64,000 nt of DNA. Origin: Micromonospora echinospora (lineage in GTDB: Bacteria; Actinomycetota; Actinomycetes; Mycobacteriales; Micromonosporaceae). Shown piece by piece: positions 55,814 through 64,000 of the stretch; the stretch's first letter is position 1; every line of letters begins with the position of its first letter. Made by a program: the position numbers and the translations under genes. The notes below the pieces were generated by a model that saw nothing but the letters and a program-made list of their open reading frames with translations, was not told the DNA's origin and did not search any database. The DNA lies in NCBI RefSeq assembly GCF_900091495.1, contig NZ_LT607413.1:3534001-3598000 (forward strand), in the 5' to 3' direction.

Positions 55814-56826
55814 CGACGCTGCACGCCCCGACCCGGCTCGGCGACACCTGGCGGGAGTGGCTCGCCGAGAACCTGGCCATGGGCGCCTCCGTCGACGAGG
55901 CGCGGGCGGCCGCCGTCGCCGGGTGCGGGGACGCCGACGCGGTCGACGCGGAACTGGCCGAACTCACCGGCCACCCGTACTTCGCCGTGTGCCGCCGGCT
56001 CGCGCTGCGCTACGACTGGATGGAGTCCGTGCTGGACACCTACCGGGCGCTGCGCAACAGCGACGGGGGCGGCACGCTGGAGCGTCGCGCCGACCTCACG
56101 CCGGAGGAGTTCTTCTCCCGGTACTACTTCGGGAACCGGCCGGTCGTGATCGAGGGCCTGATGACGGACTGGCCCGCCCTGGAGTGGACGCTGGAGAGCC
56201 TGGCCACGAAGTGCGGCGACGCCCAGGTCGAGGTGATGACCGGTCGGGACGCCAACCCGGACCACGCCTGGCAGTACGACCGGCACCGCACCACCATGCC
56301 GTTCCGCGACTACCTGACGGCCCTCGGTTCCGGCGTCCGCACCAACGACTACTACATGGTCCCCCGCAACGAGAACTGGTCCGGACCGCTGCGGCCACTC
56401 GCCGCCGACGTACGGCCCCCGGCGGGGATCGTGGACCCGTCGGCCGTCGGGCACCTGCTGCTCGGCCCGGCCGGCACGGTCACGCCGCTGCACGTGGACA
56501 ACAGCAGCGTGCTGCTCTGTCAGGTGCTCGGCCGCAAACACGTCCGGCTCGTGCCGTCGTACGAACGACACCTCGTCTACCCCCGGGGCGGCACGTTCAG
56601 CGCGGTCGACGCGGCCGACCCGGACCCCGTCCGGCATCCACGGTTCGCCGAGGCGACCGTGCTGGAAACCGTCCTGGAACCCGGTCAGATGCTGCTCGTC
56701 CCGGTGGGCTGGTGGCACTGGGTGGAGGCCCTGGACGTCAGCGCCACGGTCACGTTCCACCATTTCTGCACGCCGGGGCAGAACCACAAGATGGCGACGC
56801 CGCCCGCCGCGGGCCAGGACGACTGA
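55810..56826 (+). CDS. JmjC/cupin-8 family Fe(II)/2-oxoglutarate oxygenase
   Basis: 338 residues. An N-terminal helical module (WREWLAENLAMGASVDEARA, HPYFAVCRRLALRYDWMESV) leads into the JmjC barrel: FGNRPVVIEGLMTDWPALEW at the start, HLLLGPAGTVTPLHVDNSS with iron ligands His228 and Asp230, and PVGWWHWVEALD with His303. Proteins of this group (as human FIH) hydroxylate Asn, Asp, His, Arg or Lys side chains. The ATG overlaps the stop of the repeat peptide and a terminator follows directly, so the two genes form a closed unit and the peptide is the most likely substrate. Known family, inferred substrate. Confidence 0.88.
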   Translation: MTTLHAPTRLGDTWREWLAENLAMGASVDEARAAAVAGCGDADAVDAELAELTGHPYFAVCRRLALRYDWMESVLDTYRALRNSDGGGTLERRADLTPEEFFSRYYFGNRPVVIEGLMTDWPALEWTLESLATKCGDAQVEVMTGRDANPDHAWQYDRHRTTMPFRDYLTALGSGVRTNDYYMVPRNENWSGPLRPLAADVRPPAGIVDPSAVGHLLLGPAGTVTPLHVDNSSVLLCQVLGRKHVRLVPSYERHLVYPRGGTFSAVDAADPDPVRHPRFAEATVLETVLEPGQMLLVPVGWWHWVEALDVSATVTFHHFCTPGQNHKMATPPAAGQDD

Positions 56827-56859
56827 CCAGCACCCGTACGCCCGACCGTGACGTGTCAC

Positions 56860-56893
56860 CGGACACCCCGTCGCACCCGCGACGGGGTGTCCG
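56860..56893 (+). terminator. Hairpin after the JmjC gene
   Basis: 14-bp perfect stem, CGGACACCCCGTCG and CGACGGGGTGTCCG, loop CACCCG, 34 bp after the stop. It closes the peptide/oxygenase unit before the conservon. Confidence 0.85.
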
Positions 56894-57075
56894 CGTACGT
56901 TCGTCCACCGTGGATGGAACCGCGCCGAACCCCGGCGGACGGAACGGACGGTAGTGCATCAGCGCACGATTACGTATCCTGCCCAAGGCGCTCGTACCGG
57001 TGCCCGGTGCGCCGGGCGTCGCTGCCCGGCCGGCTGCCGGCGCCACTCCTGCCACACCTTCCGGGCGAGGTGCTG

Positions 57076-59496
57076 ATGAACTCCCACGACTGGCCGATCC
57101 GCACCAAGCTGACCGCGCTGGTCGTCGTCCCGGTGGCCGCCCTCCTGGCACTGTGGATCTTCGCCACCACACTGGCCCTCGGGCCGGCCCTCGACCTGCT
57201 CGCCGCCCGCACCCTGCTGCGGGACCTGGGCCTGCCCGGTGACCGGGTGGTGGTCGAGCTGCAACGGGAGCGCCGGCTCTCGGTGGTGCACCTCGCCGGC
57301 CCCGGCGAGGTGACCGGGCTGTCCGAGCAGCGGCAGCGGACCGACGAGGCGGTGGCCGAGCTGCGGAGCCGGGCCGGCGGCCGGGACCTGCGGGACGCCG
57401 CCGACGACCTGGTCGACGCCCGCCTCGACCGGCTGTTCACCGCCCTGGAGGCGCTGCCCGCCGGGCGGAGGTACATCGACCGGCGGCAGGTGGACCGGAC
57501 CGGCGCGCACGGTCTCTACACCGACATGCTCGACACCCTGTTCCAGACCTACTCCGCCATGGCCACCGGTCCGGACGTCGACCTGACCCGGCAGGCGCGG
57601 GCGATCAGCACTCTCGGCCAGGCCCGGGAACTGCTCGGCCAGGCCGACTCGCTCGCCGCCGGGGCGTTCACCGCCGGCCGGTTCGCCCGGGGCGAGCACG
57701 CCGCCCTCGTGCAGACCATCGGCAACCAGCGGTACGTCACCGCCGTCGCCGTCGACGACCTGCCGGCGGCCACCCACACCGCCTTCCAGCGGCTGACCGA
57801 GGGGGCGGACTTCCTCCGGCTGCGGCGCATGCAGGACGAGCTGGTCGCCGCCGATCCCGGCGACCCGCCGTCGGTGGACGCCCGGACCTGGCAGACCACC
57901 CACGACGTCGTGCAGCGCCAGCTGCGGGACTTCGAGCTGGCCGAGGCGGAGGCGCTGACCGAGCGGTCGGTGCCGGCGGCCCTCGGCATCCTCGGTCGGC
58001 TCGCCGCCGCCGGACTGCTCGGCCTGGTGGCCGTGGTGGTCTCCCTGGTGGTGGCGTTGCGGGTCGGCCGTTCCCTGGTGCGGCGGCTGACCGGGGTCCG
58101 GACGGCCGCGACCGAACTGGCCGAACGGCGACTGCCCGACGTGGTGGCCCGACTGCGTCGGGGCGCGGAGGTCGACGTCGCCCGGGAGGCCCCGCTCCTG
58201 GAGTTCGGCACCGACGAGATCGGTCAGGTCGGGCAGGCGTTCGCCGCCGTCCAGCGGACCGCGGTCCAGTCGGCCGTGGACGAGGCGGCCCTGCGGCACG
58301 GGCTCAACCAGGTCTTCCTCAACATCGCCCGGCGCACCCAGGGGCTGGTGCACCGGCAGCTCGCCCTGCTCGACCGGATGGAACGTCGTACCGAGGACCC
58401 GGAGGAGCTGGCCGAGCTGTTCGGCGTCGACCACCTCGCCACCCGGATGCGTCGGCACGCCGAGGCCCTGGTCATCCTCGCCGGGGCGGCGCCCGGGCGG
58501 GGCTGGCGCAACCCGGTCGCCGTGCTCGACGTCGTCCGGGGGGCGATCTCGGAGGTCGAGGCGTACGACCGGGTGGACATCGCCCCGGTGCGGCCGGCGG
58601 CGGTGGTCGGCCGGGCCGTCGGCGACGTGATCCACCTGCTGGCCGAGCTGATCGAGAACGCCACCGCCTTCTCCTCTCCGGAGAGCCGGGTGCGGGTCCA
58701 CGGCGAGATGCTGCCCAACGGGTACGCCGTGGAGATCTCCGACCGGGGCCTCGGGATGACCGCCGACGCGATCGAGGAGGCCAACCGCCGACTCGCCCGG
58801 TCCCCGGAGTTCGACCCGGCGACCAGCGCCCGCCTGGGTCACTTCGTGGTGGCCCGGCTCGCGGCCCGACACGGTGTCCGGGTCCGGCTGACCGCCGGCG
58901 CGCAGGGCGGGACGACCGCCGTGGTGCTCCTACCGCCCGACCTGATGACCACCGAGCCGCCGCGACCGACCGTCGACCGGTCCGGCGACCGGATGGCCAA
59001 GGTGACGAAGCTGAGCACGCTGCCCCGTCCCCGCTCGATCCGCTCGGCGCGCCGGCGGCCGGAGCCGCCCTCGGTGGTGCCGCTGACCGCGGCGCGGTCG
59101 GGGCCGGCCGAGATCCCGGTCGGCCCGGACGGGCTGCCCCGGCGGGTCCGGCAGCGGGGCCCGGCCCGGCAGTCCCGCCGTCCGGTTCCCGTCGAACCGT
59201 CGCCGCGCACGCCCGAGCAGGTGCGGGCGGCGATGGCGGCGCTCCAGTCGGGCACCGCCCGGGGCCGGCGCGCGGGCGCATACCCGGCCGAGTCCACCCC
59301 CGCGCCGTCGGCGGTGGACGGGCCTGCCGCCGGGCCGTCCGCCACCGGCGCCGGGCCGGTCGACGCCCCCACGGTGCCGGCCGCCCCGGCCGTGCCGGCC
59401 GAGGCGACGGCGGACCAACCGACCACGGAGCTACCCCGGGTGCGGCCCGGTGGAGCGTCCGTCGAAACTGTCACCGGACGTGGAAGGGACGGGTAG
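57076..59496 (+). CDS. Conservon sensor, CvnA-type histidine-kinase-like protein
   Basis: 806 residues from ATG 57076. First membrane helix (LTALVVVPVAALLALWIFAT), an extracellular nitrate/nitrite-sensor-like helical domain (about 45-310), second helix (LLGLVAVVVSLVVALRVG), HAMP-like linker, then a kinase-like core with FLNIARRTQGLVHRQLALLD in place of a normal dimerisation His motif and HATPase_c with LLAELIENATAFSSPESRVR and DRGLGM. The C-terminal 170 residues are disordered, Pro/Ala/Arg-rich. Such proteins head the four-gene conservons of actinomycetes and scaffold a Roadblock protein, a DUF742 protein and a small GTPase, all of which follow here. Confidence 0.93.
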   Translation: MNSHDWPIRTKLTALVVVPVAALLALWIFATTLALGPALDLLAARTLLRDLGLPGDRVVVELQRERRLSVVHLAGPGEVTGLSEQRQRTDEAVAELRSRAGGRDLRDAADDLVDARLDRLFTALEALPAGRRYIDRRQVDRTGAHGLYTDMLDTLFQTYSAMATGPDVDLTRQARAISTLGQARELLGQADSLAAGAFTAGRFARGEHAALVQTIGNQRYVTAVAVDDLPAATHTAFQRLTEGADFLRLRRMQDELVAADPGDPPSVDARTWQTTHDVVQRQLRDFELAEAEALTERSVPAALGILGRLAAAGLLGLVAVVVSLVVALRVGRSLVRRLTGVRTAATELAERRLPDVVARLRRGAEVDVAREAPLLEFGTDEIGQVGQAFAAVQRTAVQSAVDEAALRHGLNQVFLNIARRTQGLVHRQLALLDRMERRTEDPEELAELFGVDHLATRMRRHAEALVILAGAAPGRGWRNPVAVLDVVRGAISEVEAYDRVDIAPVRPAAVVGRAVGDVIHLLAELIENATAFSSPESRVRVHGEMLPNGYAVEISDRGLGMTADAIEEANRRLARSPEFDPATSARLGHFVVARLAARHGVRVRLTAGAQGGTTAVVLLPPDLMTTEPPRPTVDRSGDRMAKVTKLSTLPRPRSIRSARRRPEPPSVVPLTAARSGPAEIPVGPDGLPRRVRQRGPARQSRRPVPVEPSPRTPEQVRAAMAALQSGTARGRRAGAYPAESTPAPSAVDGPAAGPSATGAGPVDAPTVPAAPAVPAEATADQPTTELPRVRPGGASVETVTGRGRDG

Positions 59497-59918
59497 TGGT
59501 GCAACCCACGAGGCAGGCCACCGATCTCGACTGGCTGCTCGACGAACTGGTGGACCGGGTGCCGGCCGCCCAGCAGGCGGTGGTCCTCTCCGCGGACGGG
59601 TTGCTCATGGGAGCCTCCGCCGGGCTGGAACGGGACGCGGCCGAGCACTTCTGCGCCATGGCGTCCGGCTTCGCCAGCCTGGCGAAGGGGGCCAGCCGGC
59701 ACTTCGCCGCCGGACCGGTGCGTCAGACGGTGGTCGAGATGGAGTCGGCGTACCTCTTCGTCACCTCCGCCGGCCAGGGCGCTTGCCTGGCCGTGCTCAG
59801 CGACGCCGACTCGGACATCGGCCTGGTGGCGTACGAGATGGCCATGCTGGTGACCCGGGTCGGCGAGACACTCAGCGCCCCGTCCCGGGCCTCGACGGGC
59901 GTGGCCGATGCAGGCTGA
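59496..59918 (+). CDS. Conservon Roadblock/LC7 protein, CvnB type
   Basis: 140 residues, GTG start overlapping the previous stop by one base (TAGTG). Roadblock fold: ATDLDWLLDELVDRVPAAQQ, AVVLSADGLLMGASAGL, then EMESAYLFVTSAGQGACLAV with IGLVAYEMAMLV. In the conservon it joins the GTPase and the kinase-like protein at the membrane, possibly as a GTPase regulator like MglB. It overlaps the next gene by 11 bp. Confidence 0.93.
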   Translation: MVQPTRQATDLDWLLDELVDRVPAAQQAVVLSADGLLMGASAGLERDAAEHFCAMASGFASLAKGASRHFAAGPVRQTVVEMESAYLFVTSAGQGACLAVLSDADSDIGLVAYEMAMLVTRVGETLSAPSRASTGVADAG

Positions 59919-60297
59919 GCCGCCGGGGCCCCGGCACGAGTGGCTGGACGACGAGGCCGGCCCGGTCGTCCGCCCGTACGCCGTCACCGGTGGACGGGTG
60001 AGCCCGGCCGCCGGTGACTTCGACCTGGTCGCGTTCGTGCTGGCCACCCGGGACACCGACCCGGACGACCACCCCCACCTGCACCCGGAGCACCGGCACC
60101 TGGTCGAGCTGGCCGTCGAGCCGGTGTCGGTGGCGGAACTCGCCGCCCACCTCGACCTTGCCATCGGCGTGGTCCGGGTGCTCCTCGGTGACCTGCTCAC
60201 CGGCGGACTCGTCACCGTGCACGAGCCGCCGTCCACTGCGTACCTTCCCGACGACAACATCCTCAAGGCGGTGGCGAATGGACTCCGTGCACTCTGA
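59908..60297 (+). CDS. Conservon DUF742 protein, CvnC type
   Basis: 129 residues. Family start WLDDEAGPVVRPYAVTGGRV, later EHRHLVELAVEPVSVAELAA and LDLAIGVVRVLLGDLLTGGL, a winged-helix-like stretch with helix-turn-helix character. Overlaps neighbours at both ends (11 and 20 bp), showing a tightly coupled operon. Confidence 0.93.
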   Translation: MQAEPPGPRHEWLDDEAGPVVRPYAVTGGRVSPAAGDFDLVAFVLATRDTDPDDHPHLHPEHRHLVELAVEPVSVAELAAHLDLAIGVVRVLLGDLLTGGLVTVHEPPSTAYLPDDNILKAVANGLRAL

Positions 60298-60874
60298 CCG
60301 TGACGGATCCGGCCAGCGGGTTCCGCTGGCACTGAAGATCCTGATCGCCGGGGGCTTCGGGGCCGGCAAGACGACCCTGGTGAGTGCGCTGAGCGAGGTC
60401 CGTCCGTTGCAGACCGAGGAAGTGCTCACCAGTGCCGGCGTCGGCACCGACGACACCTTCGGCGTGGAGGGCAAGTCCACCACCACGGTTGCCATGGACT
60501 TCGGTCGGATCACCATCAACGAGGACCTCCAGGTCTACCTCTTCGGCACGCCGGGGCAGGACCGGTTCTGGTTCCTCTGGGACGAGCTGGCCTTCGGCGC
60601 GCTGGGCGCGGTGGTGCTCGCCGACACCCGTCGGCTGGCCGACTGCTTCCCCTCGGTGGACTACTTCGAGCAGCGCGGCATCCCGTTCGTGGTCGGGGTG
60701 AACTGCTTCGACGGCTCCCGCCGGTTCAGCCTCAACTCGGTGCGGCACGCGCTGGACCTCGACCCGGACGTGCCGCTGGTGCTCTGCGACGCCCGCGACC
60801 GCCAGTCCGGCAAGCTGGTGCTGGTCGCCCTGGTGGAGCACGTCGCCGCGCAGCGCGGCGAGCCGGCCGCCTGA
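60278..60874 (+). CDS. Conservon small Ras-like GTPase, CvnD type
   Basis: 198 residues from ATG 60278. P-loop ILIAGGFGAGKTTLVSALSE (G1), TTTVAMDFG (G2 region), VYLFGTPGQDRFWFLWDELA (G3, TPGQ in place of DxxG), and GVNCFDGSRRF (G4, NxxD). This is the MglA-related GTPase of conservons. It ends the operon. The combination of exact order and overlaps makes the assignment secure; the signal and output are unknown. Confidence 0.94.
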   Translation: MDSVHSDRDGSGQRVPLALKILIAGGFGAGKTTLVSALSEVRPLQTEEVLTSAGVGTDDTFGVEGKSTTTVAMDFGRITINEDLQVYLFGTPGQDRFWFLWDELAFGALGAVVLADTRRLADCFPSVDYFEQRGIPFVVGVNCFDGSRRFSLNSVRHALDLDPDVPLVLCDARDRQSGKLVLVALVEHVAAQRGEPAA

Positions 60875-60981
60875 CCTCGCTCCGCCCGGGGCGGACGGAA
60901 AAGTCCGGCGAAGCGGGTTCACCGGCGGGTGATCGCGGGAAGGCTGGTGGGATCGACCCGGACGAGAGGAGAGGCGACGCC

Positions 60982-62019
60982 GTGACCGACCAGGGGGACG
61001 TCGTCCACATCGGCGGCTACACCAGGGAGAGCGACGGGACGGGCGACGGCATCGTCGCGGCCCGCCGCGACCCGGAGACGGGAGCGCTGACGCCGCTCGG
61101 CACGGTGGCGGTCACCGCGTCGCCGTCGTTCCTGGTCCGGCATCCGACCCTGCCGGTGCTCTACGCGGTGAACGAACTTCCCGAGGGGCAGGTCAGCGCC
61201 TGGCGGATCGGACCGGACGGCGACCTGACCCCGCTGGGCACCGGCGACACGGGCGGGGCGGAGCCCTGCCACCTGGCGGTCACGCCGGACGGCCGTCACC
61301 TGGTCGCCGCCAACTACGGCGGGGGGAGCGTGGCGGTCTTCCCGCTCGACGGGGCGGGGGCGCCGGCCGGGCGCAGCGACCTGGTGGTGCACTCCGGGCA
61401 CGGCCCGGACCCGGAACGGCAGGAGAAGGCCCACGCGCACATGGTCTCGCCGGACCCCGACGGCGGGCCGCTCTACGTCGTCGACCTGGGCGCCGACGCG
61501 GTGTACGGGTACGACCTGGACGCCGTCACCGGCCGGCTGACGCCGCGCACGCCCGAGATGCGGACCCAGCCCGGAACCGGCCCCCGGCACCTGGCCCGCC
61601 ACCCTGACGGCCGTCGGGTCTACCTGGTCGGCGAGCTGGACGGTGCGGTGACCGCCCTGGCGCGGGACGCCGAGGGGGCGCTGCGCCAACAGGGGCGGGT
61701 GCCGGCGAGCGGCCGGACCGGGCACGTCCAGCCGTCGGAGATCGCGGTGGGTCCGCAGGGCCGGTTCCTCTACGTCGCCAACCGGGGCGTCGGCACGCTG
61801 GCGGTCTTCGCCATCGACGGCGAGCTTCCGGAACTCGTCGCCGAGGTGGACACCGGCGGGGAGTGGCCCCGGCACTTCGCCTGGTCCGGGCGGGACCTCT
61901 ACCTGGCCGACCAGCGGGCCGACATGGTCCGGGCCTTCCGCGTCGACCCGGCCACCGGCGTGCCCGAGCCGGCCGGCGAACCGGTGCCGGTGCCGAGCCC
62001 GAGCTGCGTCCTGCTGTGA
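60982..62019 (+). CDS. Lactonase family seven-bladed beta-propeller (6-phosphogluconolactonase-like)
   Basis: 345 residues, GTG start with GAGAGGAGAGG upstream. Repeating blade pattern with AEPCHLAVTPDGRHLVAANY, GGSVAVFPLDG, HAHMVSPDPDGGPLYVVDLG, GPRHLARHPDGRRVYLVGEL and PSEIAVGPQGRFLYVANRGV, matching the Pgl/YbhE-type propeller. It would hydrolyse 6-phosphogluconolactone or another cyclic ester; the family also has lactonases of other substrates. No signal peptide, so cytoplasmic. Alone between the conservon and the VWA gene. Confidence 0.9.
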   Translation: MTDQGDVVHIGGYTRESDGTGDGIVAARRDPETGALTPLGTVAVTASPSFLVRHPTLPVLYAVNELPEGQVSAWRIGPDGDLTPLGTGDTGGAEPCHLAVTPDGRHLVAANYGGGSVAVFPLDGAGAPAGRSDLVVHSGHGPDPERQEKAHAHMVSPDPDGGPLYVVDLGADAVYGYDLDAVTGRLTPRTPEMRTQPGTGPRHLARHPDGRRVYLVGELDGAVTALARDAEGALRQQGRVPASGRTGHVQPSEIAVGPQGRFLYVANRGVGTLAVFAIDGELPELVAEVDTGGEWPRHFAWSGRDLYLADQRADMVRAFRVDPATGVPEPAGEPVPVPSPSCVLL

Positions 62020-62092
62020 CCCGTCACCATCTGTTCGTGACCCTGCGTGAAGGATTGTGAATAACCGCAGGTCAACTGTTCATCCTGTGTAA

Positions 62093-62106
62093 CGTTCGTC
62101 CGAACG
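62093..62106. promoter_or_regulatory. Palindrome upstream of the VWA gene
   Basis: CGTTCG-TC-CGAACG, a perfect 6-bp-arm palindrome 31 bp before the start of the VWA gene, in a comparatively AT-rich leader. It reads in the opposite sense to the actinobacterial SOS box (CGAAC...GTTCG), so I do not call it LexA. Confidence 0.4.
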
Positions 62107-62137
62107 GTGGTAGCCGCGTCGTTCATCGTTCCGCAAC

Positions 62138-63898
62138 ATGGTCAGGGTGTCGGGCCGCCATCGCATGCGTTCGGGTTTTCGCGGAGCAGGCGCCGTCGCC
62201 TCAGCGACGGCGCTTGTTGTCGTCGTCGCCGGGTCGTGGTTCGGCTACCGGCAACTGGCCCGACCGGGCTGCTCCGGACAGGTCGAGCTGACCGTCGCGG
62301 CGGCCCCCGAGATCGCCCCCGCGGTGCAGGCGGCGGCCGCGCAGTGGGCGGACGAGGGCGCGACGTCCGGGGGCACCTGCATCACCGTCCAGGTCTCGGC
62401 GCAGGAGCCGGTCGAGGTCGCGGCGGCGGTCGCCGGCAAGCACGGCGTCACCCTGCCCGGCGTGGGTCAGGCCAGCGGTACGGCGATCACCCCCGACGTC
62501 TGGGTGCCGGACTCGTCGACCTGGCTGCTGCGGATCAGGAACAGCGGGGCCACCGCCTTCGCCCCCGGCAACGGCGGGTCGATCGCCCGTAGCCCCGTCG
62601 TGGTCGCCATGCCGGAGCCGGTCGCCAACCGGCTGGGCTGGCCGCAGCAGAAGCTGACCTGGGCCGACCTGGTCCGGCAGATGACCACCGACACGAAGCT
62701 GCGGACCGGGATCGTCGAACCGACCCGGGACGCCGCCGGACTCGCCGGGCTGCTCGCCCTCACCGCGGCGGCGGGCGCGGGCGGGGGAGACAGCCAGCAG
62801 GCCAAGACGGCGGCCCTGCGGGCCCTGGCCACCGGCCGGTCCGCGCTGCGGCAGGACCTGCTCGCCCGGTTCCCCCGCTCCACCGATCCGGCCGCCCTCG
62901 CCGCCGGTCTCGGTGCCGCCGCCCTCTCCGAAGAGGACGTGATCGCCTACAACCGGACCCAGCCGCCGGTGCCGCTCGCCGCGCTCTACCTGGACCCCTC
63001 GCCGCCGCCACTGGACTACCCGTACGCGGTGCTGCCCGGGATCGAGCCGGCCAAGGCGTCCGCCGCGGAGGTGCTGTTCGGGGCGCTCACCGCCCCGGCG
63101 TTCCGGGACCGGTTGGCCGGAGCGGCGCTGCGCGGGCCGGACGGGGTCGGTGGGGCCGGCTTCGACGCCCCGGCGGGGGCGCCGGCCGGGGGCGTCGTCC
63201 CACAGGGCAGCGGCGGCACAGCGGCCGGTGGGCCGGATCCCTCGGCGCTCGACGCCGCCGTGTCGGGGTGGTCGATCGCCACCCAGTCCGGTCGGATGCT
63301 CTGCGTCATCGACGTCTCCGGCTCGATGAAACAGCCGGTCCCGACCGCCGGCAACGCCACCCGCGAGCAGGTCACCGTCGCCGCCGCCCTCCGGGGGATG
63401 GAGCTCGTCGACGACTCGTGGGCGGTCGGGCTGTGGACCTTCTCCACCGAGATGGTCGGCCGCCGCGACTACCGGGAGTTGGTGCCGATCGGGCCGCTCT
63501 CCAACCAGCGGAGCCAGCTGAGGACCGCGCTCGAGGCGATCCGCCCCACGCCGGACGGGGACACCGGCCTCTACGACACGGTGCTCGCCGCCTACCGGAC
63601 GGTCCAGGACGACTGGGAGCCCGGCCGGGTCAACTCGCTGGTGCTCTTCACCGATGGCAAGAACGAGGACGCCGACGGGATCAGCCAGCGGGAACTGCTC
63701 ACCGAGCTGACCCGGATCGCCGACCCGGAACGACCCGTCCAGGTCGTGATCATCGGGATCGGCGGGGACGTCAGCCGTGCCGAGTTGGAGGCGATCACCA
63801 AGGTCACCGGTGGCGGGGTCTTCGTCACCGAGGATCCGAACAGGATCGGCGAGATCTTCCTCCGGGCGGTCGCGCTCCGGCCGAACGCACCGCGCTGA
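62138..63898 (+). CDS. Membrane-anchored substrate-binding and VWA-domain protein
   Basis: 586 residues (ATG 62138; ATG 62165 possible). N-terminal membrane anchor (ATALVVVVAGSWFGYRQLA), then a periplasmic-binding-protein-like domain (about 45-330: LTVAAAPEIAPAVQAAAAQW, DVWVPDSSTWLLRIRNSGAT, SPVVVAMPEPVANRLGWPQQ), a Gly/Pro-rich linker (about 340-365) and a VWA domain with an intact MIDAS motif CVIDVSGSMK, plus LVLFTDGKNEDADGI. This two-domain layout is known in actinobacteria but the role is open; it faces outside and may bind a ligand and a partner protein. Confidence 0.85.
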   Translation: MVRVSGRHRMRSGFRGAGAVASATALVVVVAGSWFGYRQLARPGCSGQVELTVAAAPEIAPAVQAAAAQWADEGATSGGTCITVQVSAQEPVEVAAAVAGKHGVTLPGVGQASGTAITPDVWVPDSSTWLLRIRNSGATAFAPGNGGSIARSPVVVAMPEPVANRLGWPQQKLTWADLVRQMTTDTKLRTGIVEPTRDAAGLAGLLALTAAAGAGGGDSQQAKTAALRALATGRSALRQDLLARFPRSTDPAALAAGLGAAALSEEDVIAYNRTQPPVPLAALYLDPSPPPLDYPYAVLPGIEPAKASAAEVLFGALTAPAFRDRLAGAALRGPDGVGGAGFDAPAGAPAGGVVPQGSGGTAAGGPDPSALDAAVSGWSIATQSGRMLCVIDVSGSMKQPVPTAGNATREQVTVAAALRGMELVDDSWAVGLWTFSTEMVGRRDYRELVPIGPLSNQRSQLRTALEAIRPTPDGDTGLYDTVLAAYRTVQDDWEPGRVNSLVLFTDGKNEDADGISQRELLTELTRIADPERPVQVVIIGIGGDVSRAELEAITKVTGGGVFVTEDPNRIGEIFLRAVALRPNAPR

Positions 63899-64000
63899 CC
63901 GGCCGGACAGGTGACGGGCGGCTTCGAGGCGTCAGGCGCGGAAAGCGCGCCAAGGTCCACATCGGACACTGTTACTGACGGCATTCCGTCCGTGGCTACC

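Noticed and set aside
62093-62106. Possible SOS (LexA) box
   Set aside because: CGTTCG-TC-CGAACG has the half-sites in the opposite order to the CGAAC...GTTCG box, and the gene is not a repair gene.

Overview
The window looks like a chromosome segment from a high-GC actinomycete, most likely a member of Micromonosporaceae such as Micromonospora. The reasons are uniformly GC-rich codon use, many GTG starts, several likely leaderless genes with TANNNT -10 boxes, actinobacterial families (NucS, DUF2550, an actinobacterial conservon, FilP/Scy-type coiled-coil proteins, a class F sortase), and a gene order (coiled-coil pair, methylmalonyl-CoA epimerase, thiolase, meaB, coenzyme-B12 mutase) that I recall from Streptomyces. 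The taxonomic call is inference; no rRNA gene is present.

Layout. 1-7541: the 3' half of the F1Fo ATP synthase operon (atpF partial, H, A, G, D), a terminator, an inserted LytR-CpsA-Psr wall-ligase gene, then a short atpC and a DUF2550 gene. 7600-13450: a small secreted protein, 57-bp tandem repeats, cobalamin adenosyltransferase, murA with Asp at the fosfomycin-target Cys, a 3-hydroxybutyryl-CoA dehydrogenase and an ABC-2 exporter. 13600-19700: DUF1540 protein, polysaccharide deacetylase, small exported proteins, nucS, an aldehyde dehydrogenase and an FHA protein. 19700-37400: acyl-CoA metabolism (didomain 3-hydroxyacyl-CoA dehydrogenase, epimerase, thiolase, meaB, isobutyryl-CoA mutase large subunit), cell-pole/cell-wall genes (two DivIVA-like coiled-coil proteins, class A beta-lactamase, penicillin-binding lipoprotein), a YbbN-type thioredoxin and an arginase-family enzyme. 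37600-47100: the giant NAD-glutamate dehydrogenase, a sortase/surface-protein pair, and a CBM2-GH6 cellulase with a CebR-like operator. 47100-52100: hypothetical genes and a two-component system. 52100-56900: a large secreted protein of unknown function, divergent from a compact two-gene unit made of a triple-repeat peptide and a JmjC/cupin-8 oxygenase. 57000-64000: a four-gene conservon, a lactonase-like beta-propeller and a substrate-binding/VWA protein.

Main points of interest. (1) The 93-residue peptide with three 29-residue repeats, one Cys each, is translationally coupled to a JmjC-type oxygenase and closed by a terminator; this looks like a multi-core modified-peptide (RiPP-like) cassette and is the best candidate for an undescribed system. 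(2) An 18-bp imperfect palindrome, consensus CCTTARCS-WY-YGYTMRRG, sits in front of four separate acyl-CoA gene units and overlaps the -35 region in at least two, suggesting one unlinked repressor. (3) A dispersed palindromic repeat with a conserved GCGGTAAC loop occurs three times, always at gene 3' ends. (4) The ATP synthase operon is interrupted and its epsilon subunit lacks the regulatory C-terminal helices. (5) The sortase-linked surface protein appears to have a long low-complexity insert inside one Ig-like domain and no clear LPxTG signal.
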